This document shows positions 49,901 to 58,900 of a stretch of 64,000 bases of DNA, one piece after another (within the stretch, counting starts at the first letter, position 1; the number at the start of each line of letters is the position of its first letter). The DNA is from Chamaecyparis obtusa (lineage: Eukaryota > Streptophyta > Pinopsida > Cupressales > Cupressaceae). The notes under the pieces were generated by a model. The model was not told the DNA's origin, did not search any database, and was given only the letters and a program-made list of their open reading frames with translations. The DNA lies in the NCBI GenBank assembly GCA_027943335.1, contig BSBK01002077.1, positions 328,501-392,500 of the forward strand. Direction: 5' to 3'. The position numbers were made by a program, and so were the translations under genes.

Positions 49901-52900
49901 TCAGCAACTTGCTTGACAAGTTTCGAATGCAAGATTGTAAACCTGCTTCAACGCCTATGGAGAAGGGACTGAAGTTGCCAGCCAAGTCTGATTCTCCTCC
50001 TCTTGATGAAACCACTTATAGGCAACTAGTGGGCAATCTCATCTATCTCACTGCCACTAGACCTGATCTCAATTTTGCAGTGAGCTACATTTCACACTTC
50101 ATGACAGCCCCCAAGGTTGATCATTGGGTAGCAACGAAGCATGTGCTACGTTATGTGAAGGGCACCTCTGATTATGGACTTCTTTACACTAGGAGTCATG
50201 ATTCCAGACTCAGTGGGTTCACAAATTCAGATTGGGCAGGTTCGGTTGATGATAAGACGTCAATCTTTAGATATGTGTTCAGTTTTGGATCTGGTTCAGT
50301 CACTTGGACTAGTAAAAAGAAGCATGCAATCTCACTCTCCTCCACAAAAGCAGAGTATCGAAGAGCTATTAAGGCAATTTGGCTTCGTCAGATGCTTGCG
50401 GATATGCAGATGTCTCAAGTAGGTCCGACTCCCTTGCTCTCTAATAATCAGGGACTTCTCAAACTTGCCAAGAATCTGGTCTTCCATGAAAGAACCAAAC
50501 ATATGGACATTCATTGTCATTACATTTGGTAGTTGGTTGAAGACAAAACAGTTTAGTTGCAAGTATGTTCCAACGGCGGATCACACTACAGACATTCTCA
50601 CCAAGCCTCTTGGTCCAGATAAGTTTGTTAAGTTCGGGGGCAGCTTGGTGTTGTTGACAGATTGACCATTAAGGGAGGGTATTAGAATACTATTATATTA
50701 TTACTTTAATGGTCATCTTTTGTATATTATGTAAATTAGATATATAAGATCGATTACTCAATCTTCTTCAATTTCTTTTAGAAACTTTCTAATTGTATAT
50801 CCTTGTATATTCTATTTAATGATCTCTTCGATCATTTTTTAATACAATGAATATTTTACCAAATACTCTCCAATAATAAAGATGACACAATATGCACAGA
50901 TTGAAATTGGTGAAAAGTTTTTAGAAACTTTTGGCAAATGTGATCGGCAGTAGTAAGGTCAGATCAACAGCGAATTGAAGTGATAGTATAATATGCACAC
51001 AGTAAATTTTGTAAAGGAGTTAATATGTTGGATGAATACACACAGGAGAAACTTATGAAATATTTGACACAATGATTTAACTTGCACGTGTAAAGGTAAA
51101 TTTCGCAATCTTCGTCAATCCCTTCTTATGAGAGATGAAATGGGAGTTTCAAATCAAAGTGCCATAATGCAAAATATTGGATTTTGTCAGATAACACTGT
51201 TGCAAAAGCTTTTGCAGATATATAGGCAAGAATATGGACACAAACTGTGAAACTTCAGGGCATTTGAAGGCATTTTAAAGAATCAGATGGAATGATTGCA
51301 AGGAATACATTTAATTAAACAATAATGATGGGGATTTTCATTAAATTATTGTAAATGTAAATGTTCCTGTGCAAAAACATTAATTGCAGATTTTACACGA
51401 AATGGAATCATGAACATAGACATATATGATATGGCTTATTTGAATATTTGTGAACCATCAATTTGGCATTGATCAATGATGAAGAATCATACTATCAAAT
51501 GATTTAATTCTGTATATTTCTTGCATCTTTTTGTATATATATTAATTTATAATATATAATAAACATACCCAAATGCATCCAAAATCCCACAAAAAAATTC
51601 ACGTATCCATGTACCGGGTTCTTGTACCTGCATCTGCATCCAGATTCAAACTGGTAACTTAGGTCTCAAACATTAAAACCATGGTCTATCGATATGAATA
51701 TCCGAGTCAAAATGTCTCAAACATGTATCTAGAAGTCTCAAACATAAAAATATAACAGCCTACAGGCACAGCCCTATGAAACAAAGCCTCATTCTAGCCA
51801 ATGAAACACAAATTCGAATCTTGTGACACAAGTAAGAAGTAATATGTTTTCATTTTGATCTCTTTTTATCATTTTAGGGTTAAGAAAACAAATGCATGCT
51901 CTTGTGGGACCCCCACATTGCTGCTTTGGCAAAAGAATTTTTCTTTAAAAAAGTGCTTTTTTAAAAAGCCCAAAATCGTCCCAAGGTACAGGGGACAGCA
52001 AGCCATCCCAAAGACAGATAGGGGATGTTTCGGTGACGGCTAGCTGCTCCCAAACATCCAAGGACATTTCTTGGTGTTTCCAGCAATTTTTGGCAATTGG
52101 GGATGGCTGGGAAACATTTCCTTTTCATCTCCCTGCCCTTGAAACTGGGAGGGGACAGGAACGGGGGCCTGGGAATAGGGGATGTGTCCCCAAGTAAAAT
52201 AGTGGTCAACTAATACGTAAAACATTTAACTGTGTACTCAAGAAAAGTACATCACAAGACTAAATATTGACTGGTCGCTATGAACAAATAATTGAACTCC
52301 AAGAAGTTACACATAGAAAATGCATAAAGTAGAACAATATAGAAAATTGAGCATCAAGTCACAAAGAGCGCTAAGACAGTCAAAGAGTTAATTACCTGTT
52401 TCCTCTGTATGTTCTCTAGAGCAATGGTGGCCTTACATAACTTATATTATACCCAGTCGGCCCATTTAAACATGAAGATTACTAGTTCTTCTAAAAGTCT
52501 GTCAGTAAGTATTCAGTCACATTTTAGAAACATAACTAGTGCAAAAGTTTTTGTTCTAAACAGGAAAGTTATTAACAGTGGATGTGTTGCAGTAACTCAA
52601 AATTTTGTTAGTTTCCGGTATATGGTAAGCAACAACTTTAGCCCTTTAGGCCAAAGAACCTGATATGGATTATGAAAAATATCTTTATCTTATAGAAATT
52701 AATGGTTTTTATTATTGTAAGAGGAATAACTACTTTTCGAAGACTCTATATGGGAGTTGCATACCCAAGGACTACATATTATTACATTTTGTGGAAAGAG
52801 ATGTATAATGCTTTGTGCAAGAAAAATGTGAGATTTGCACAAAGAGTACTTTATAAACCTATCTATTTGTGCACTTTGCCTCAAATCTAAAAAATTATCA

Positions 52901-55900
52901 AACCAACAAATTTTAGAGTAGGATATCAAATGCAAAATCAGAAAAAGGAAAACAAAGCAGCTTCTGCATAAAATAAAAATTTCTAGATGCAGTATGATTG
53001 ATTATTATCTTCCAAATTGTTTGTTCGAAGACTACAACTGAAAATCACCCACCAATAATATTTGATGTTTATACTCCACTGTTTACCCCACAATTATGAT
53101 CCATCGTTGTAAAGTTAATTTAAGCTGTATCATCTGAATGATTGGAAATTTATATTAACAATTAAAAATTTGAAAGGAAGAAGAAAAAGACCGAATATCC
53201 ATGTCAAAGTACAGTTAAAAAGGTTTGACATGCCATACTACTGACTGTGTATTTGAGCCATAAGAGAAAGGTAGTTTTAAGAAAACATTAATTATCTTCC
53301 AGATATTGAAAGGATGTTAAAAAGAAACTGTATGTTAACAATGCATACTAGCATACAAGAGTATACCATCCATTGGGGGAACTAAGTACAAGACAAATAC
53401 AATGTACACAACTTACCCACAAAGGATACGGCCAATTATTAGAACATATAGTGAATTTGCATCATATGCCATTGCATACAATAAATTTCCCAGGAGAAGA
53501 ACAATGCTGCTGAAAACAAGTGGCCTGAAATATGACCTGTTTGACCATGCACTGAAGTAAATTGAAGAAATTAACTGTGCAAAGGCCATTGATCCAATAA
53601 CAACTCCACAAAGTGTTGCTGCAGCTCCTAGACTCATGGAATAGTCATCTGCTGTTGGGACAATTATATATGTATTCACCATATAAAGGAAAGTGTTCAC
53701 TAAGTTCAATACCAGAGAAACAAAATGATATCTCTGATCCTCAATATACTCTTCCGAAGGCCTTGGTAAATCTTCTTGAATAATAAGGGCATGCTGCCCA
53801 AGAAACCGTAGGAAGTTTGTTGAATGCGTAAGCCTCTCAACAGCATCTTTTATCTCATCAATAACAGGGTCCTGTAATAATCATAATCAAACAGCTAGGC
53901 AAAAAAGTAAAAATAGTTCTTTCAAGGTAACAGATAACTACCACAAAGTGCAGAAACAATTGATTCCCTTCAAATATATTTATAACATCAAGCACACTAA
54001 CCTGAAGTGCTAGTGCTGAAACAGGTTGATCATAAATCGAAATGTAGCTACCAGTGTGATTTTGAAGCTCGGCAAGATTGCGAGACAATGCCCCAACAAC
54101 AGCTCCTATGCCCTGTTAATTCCAATAGATTCATTTATTGTGTTTTTTAAGTACTTTATTACCATCATGCATATTACCCTTAGTTTTGTACCCCTCTTTT
54201 TATATACTGATTAGTCCCTTCAATATTAAAAGTGCACAAAACATTTTCACGGTAGATAATAAAATATTAGTCCCATTTTCCTTACAGTCTTTCAAAGTTC
54301 AAACCATACATTTTCTAGCAAGAGGCTAAATTTTAGTACATATAACTTCGAAATGATTGGCACTGTCAATATGGATCAGCTAAATTAAAATATTTACCAC
54401 ATGCTTGAAGACTTGCTGAAGCTGTGAGTAAGGATGATTTGAACGGGTTGTTACATAGTAGTCTGTAATCTTGTAACCAGAACGTTTGTCAAATTTTTTT
54501 AAAATTTTACGCAATCCAGTGGCATTTATCTCGACAAAGTGTAGAAGCTTCAAAAGATCCTGGCCCACATGCCTGTATGATTCCCGCAGTGCATGCAATG
54601 CAGAAATGTCACTCTGCTGCATTAGCATTTCCCGTTCTTCTCCTAGAGCTTCTATCCTGCTAGCAAGATGCCCTTGCTGCTCTAGCACAAATAGCACAGT
54701 CTTTTCAATCTGAAATAAAAAGACTCAATTCAGACACAATCTTAGCTCATAAGATTAGCAAAGAAAAAGCTTTTTAAAAAGGATTGTAAAGTTATGTCTA
54801 CATCCTTCATTCAAATAGGTCAGATTCAACCAGTACCAATGCCCACCTCTGACCATTACTGTACACACTATCCTGACCACTAAATCCAGTTTCCTTCTTT
54901 AACCATTGCACAAGATATTATCACAAATAAATGTTTTCTTTATAAGATGTTCCCATGTGAAAAAGAGCTTCAATGTGCTTCTTTATATGTAAGCGACAAC
55001 ACATCTAACATCTTACAAGTAGAAAAGACAGCACATTAGACTTATTTTTGAAAAGTAAACATGCTCAACAAAAATAAACAAAAGGTGAAACTAAGCATAT
55101 GCAAAAATTTCTATAATATCAAACTTAGGGGTTGAAGCTGAATTACTTGGATCTAAGGTTGGGCTAACTTAACTATGCATAGGAAATATTCAAGTGCTCA
55201 TTTTTATGCATATCTGCACTTAATTTACACTAATATAATGATTGAAACTACTTCAACTATCACACGCAGGACTTAATCAAGCAACAGTTTAAAATTGCTT
55301 CTTGGAAACTGCAGTTTATAAGAAATCTGTCTACTAAAGAATTTCCAAAGAGTGCTAAAAGTCTACCAGCTAATTTTTTCTTTACCCTGAAATGGGGCAC
55401 CAAGAGATTTTCTCAATCTATGATAAATATCTGAAAGAGAAGTAATGAAAGAACCTTAAGTGCATCGTACATAAGTAATGAATGAATCGCTTCAAAGAAA
55501 TAATGAATTCATATACTGTTTATTTAAGAGAGAACAGACCGTTTGAGAAAACACCAGAATATGTAGTTGATTACAATAACATTAACGTCAGCAGGTTCAG
55601 CCACAAGAATGACAAGTTCACCAAGAATATTGTCAGGAGACATTCTCCCTTAATGGACACTTAATATATGATCTAGTAATCCGATTGCCTACTAGGATAT
55701 CACCACTTAAGACAGCTATCCTTAATATTTTAAGGTTTGATGAATATTATTTTAATTATGTGTCAAAAGCAGTCTTATATTGAAATATCCACCAGTCATC
55801 ATAACATCTATTAGGCAACAGAGGAAATGAGCATGAGCCTGGACAGTTGGCAGAGGAAAATGCCACCACTAGCAAAGGGTCTGGATAATCTAGAGCTCTA

Positions 55901-58900
55901 CGGAACGATCTAGTGCAACTCATAAAATATACAGATGCCTAAGTTAATGTTGATCTATAGAAAGGATCAAAAGTTTCTTGGAGATGTACTGGTTGGGAAC
56001 AAAGCAATTAATTTGTTACTCTACTGACAAAGAAAGCAGTATAAATATGATGGGAAACTAAGAGCCTAAAATATATTAGCTTTTGTATGGCATCCTGTGA
56101 CAATTGCTTTTTAAGATTTACCTCTGAAACAATTGAAACTTTAAGAGATGAGGAACCCTTTTTACAGTCAACAGATAAAAGAGTCCCAATTTCAGACATC
56201 TGCCAACAGGCTCAAAATATCAGGCAGTGAGAAAACAAAAGATATATACTCTAACCCAAAAAAACATGAGTTACAAAGAGAAAAGTTTGGGAAGGATAAC
56301 CCTAGAAGTGTTTCCCAGAAATCAGCTCTTACAAGCCAGTTGAAGCTTATGAGTGATGACATCTTTAAGTCCATAAGAGTAAATGATATGGGGGAAGACA
56401 AGAACATAAAAATGTCTCCTCAAACAATACCAATGGTCCTAAAGGAGAATGGGTTTGTGACCAAACATGAAACTTTTTAGATTTCCAAAAGTAGTTCAAT
56501 TCTCTCAAAATATGGTTTATACTGTGCAGGCCATGGTAAAGATTCAGCAGGGACAGAAATAGGCACAGCTGCAGTGTCTAGCAGAGAAGGGAGTAACAAT
56601 TATTCAAAAGGATACAAGGGCACCCTATTCAATGGATCATCCTGCCCTTTGGAAGAAGGTAATCATTTTGAATATTGTACGCTAATCTGACTAGGTTTGG
56701 AAGGGATAATATGCTTCTATCAAAGCAAAAAAAAAGGTGGGGATCATTTCTAGCAGGACAGTCATTTCTGCTTTGAGCCTCCCATTTCAGGACGAAAGAA
56801 AATAAAATCTCCTTCATCCAACCATTTGTAAATGCAATTTCATTGGTCCCTGAACTACTAAAACTATTGAGCTTGGATAAATAAAATATATTTCAGGTAA
56901 AAAATACTGGCAGTGAACTTCAGATTGTTGACTTCAAGGAAGATGACAATTTATTCAGTCACCCCACTCAGAATATTCTAGATTATCTGCTTCAGCAGGA
57001 TAAGTCAGGTGCACCTTTGAAACAAGATAGATTGGATCTTCTACCGCAGCTTTTGTCAAGTGGTTATGCGGTTGATCAACTGTCTCAGCTATCAGAATCC
57101 TTGACAAAAAAGCCAAGTGGGATACCAGAAGATGATATGAAGATTTCAGAAAGAATGGAAAATATATAGGTTAGAGGAACTACCCAAAGAATTAGGACAT
57201 AAATTGGATAAATATTAATACCAGTGTTCCATAACTCACGGCGAGTCATGTGAATTCAGGCGGGTCGTGAGCTGTGCAGTCGCTGGTAGGTTTTCATGAC
57301 CTATCGCCATGACTCAATGGGTCATGCCATGACTCGCCGGGTTCGACGGTCATGACCTGCGCATATTGCAGAAAGAGATTTCCTTATCCTAAAGCTACAA
57401 TAGTTTATAGTATTATACTTACTCTGATATGCCAGAGGAAGAAGCTACAATGCTCGTCTGCGAGCCCCCAAATTCAACAGTATATGATTAACGCAGTAAA
57501 TTTGCATCAATCACTAAGCTATGGCTAGTGCAAGATGCAAGGCATAGCTCAGAAAACAGTACATTACAAGTTCAAACAACTACAATACATTAGAGATTGT
57601 CTTAGTGTTATTTTGTATACTAATTTCAATAATATTTTCACATGATTTTCTATTCCTGAGCAGGGATCTTGTATTTGTTGAAGATAGATGTACATGCAAG
57701 GAAAATATATATATGGTATGTAATAGTTAGTAACTATTACATGCCATATATATATATATATATATTCCTTGCATGTACTTATGTGATGAATGTATGTTTA
57801 CGTATGTGATCAAATTAGCTTCTATTTGATGATGTAATAGTGTCTTTAAGCTTTATTCAATAATGGGTGCATGAAACAAGTTTTAAATCGTTAAAAATCT
57901 CTAAATTTCAAGGGTTTTTTCATTTTGCCGAGTCACAAGTCAACCTTGCCAAGTCATAGCCGAGTCCAAGTCATGGAACTATGTTTAATACACATTATTG
58001 ATAACAAACATGGTGACACTATCGAAGATGAGGAACAAGTAAATGGTCAAACAGATACATGCTCAAAAATTGGAAATGGAGAACAAAACTAGCAATGAAC
58101 ATCAGTGCAAAGAGACAAGAATTTGCTTTTTGAACAAAATGGAAAGGAATCAAAAACTTCGTATCACACACAAGATGAAAATTAAAGCAATCACATTTCA
58201 TTTTTTCTTGTGAAAGGTCGTGATTAACTTTGGGAAATCTTAAGCTCAAATGCAAACAATCCATGTGGCTCAAGTCCAATCGATGGATGTTTCTACACAA
58301 ATATACAAGGTTCCTGATGCAAATGCTTCAATGTCTCACAGGAAGTGAAGTTAGGGTTTACCTCCTTTAAGTAGCAACTACAATACTTCAGATATCATCT
58401 ATGACTAGGGAAGAAACCCAAATCCTGTTGTGGATCTTGGAAATTTTGAAGGTGCCTTTGTACAAGGAGTTGGGCTCTTCAAGATGCAGGAAAATGTTTC
58501 TTTGTATTGTACAGCCAGGACAAGAAATTAGGAAACATGACCATCACAGAATACTTGGTCCATTCAAAAAGCCTAACCACAAAGACTGCTACTTGGGAGT
58601 GACCAAAGATACTTAAACATCCAATGTTGCATTGTTCATGGACAAGGAGTTCCAGCAAGGGCGGACTTTTAATGTCCCTTTTTCATTAAGTCAACATGTG
58701 TGGGTAAAAGCCATTTCTACACTTCTAAATGGGCAAAGTGTGTTTACCAAAGAAGTATAAGTTGACTTGGTGGTCAGCACTTCCTTGGAGATTCATGACA
58801 TGGCTTAACCGCCTCATGTGGGTCGGGTTAAATCTGGCATTTGTATCGGGCATTAACAGTTCAAGCTTTTGGTGCAATGGCAAATGATTCCAACAATTGG

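Larger units (their letters stand above)
44394..50878 (+). mobile_element. Complete Ty1/copia retrotransposon with TA...TA ends
   Basis: The LTRs 44394-44592 and 50680-50878 are both 199 bp and nearly identical. They start TATTAGAATAC and end (A/G)TAATA instead of TG...CA. The target-site duplication AAGAT is present at 44389-44393 and 50879-50883. A degraded PBS (TGTTATCACAGC) follows the 5' LTR, and the tract AAGGGAGGG precedes the 3' LTR. The interior encodes gag, protease, integrase, RT and RNase H in copia order, broken by stops, a frameshift and a 1159-bp hAT insertion. It lies in the 13.9-kb intron, antisense to the transporter. Confidence 0.95.
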
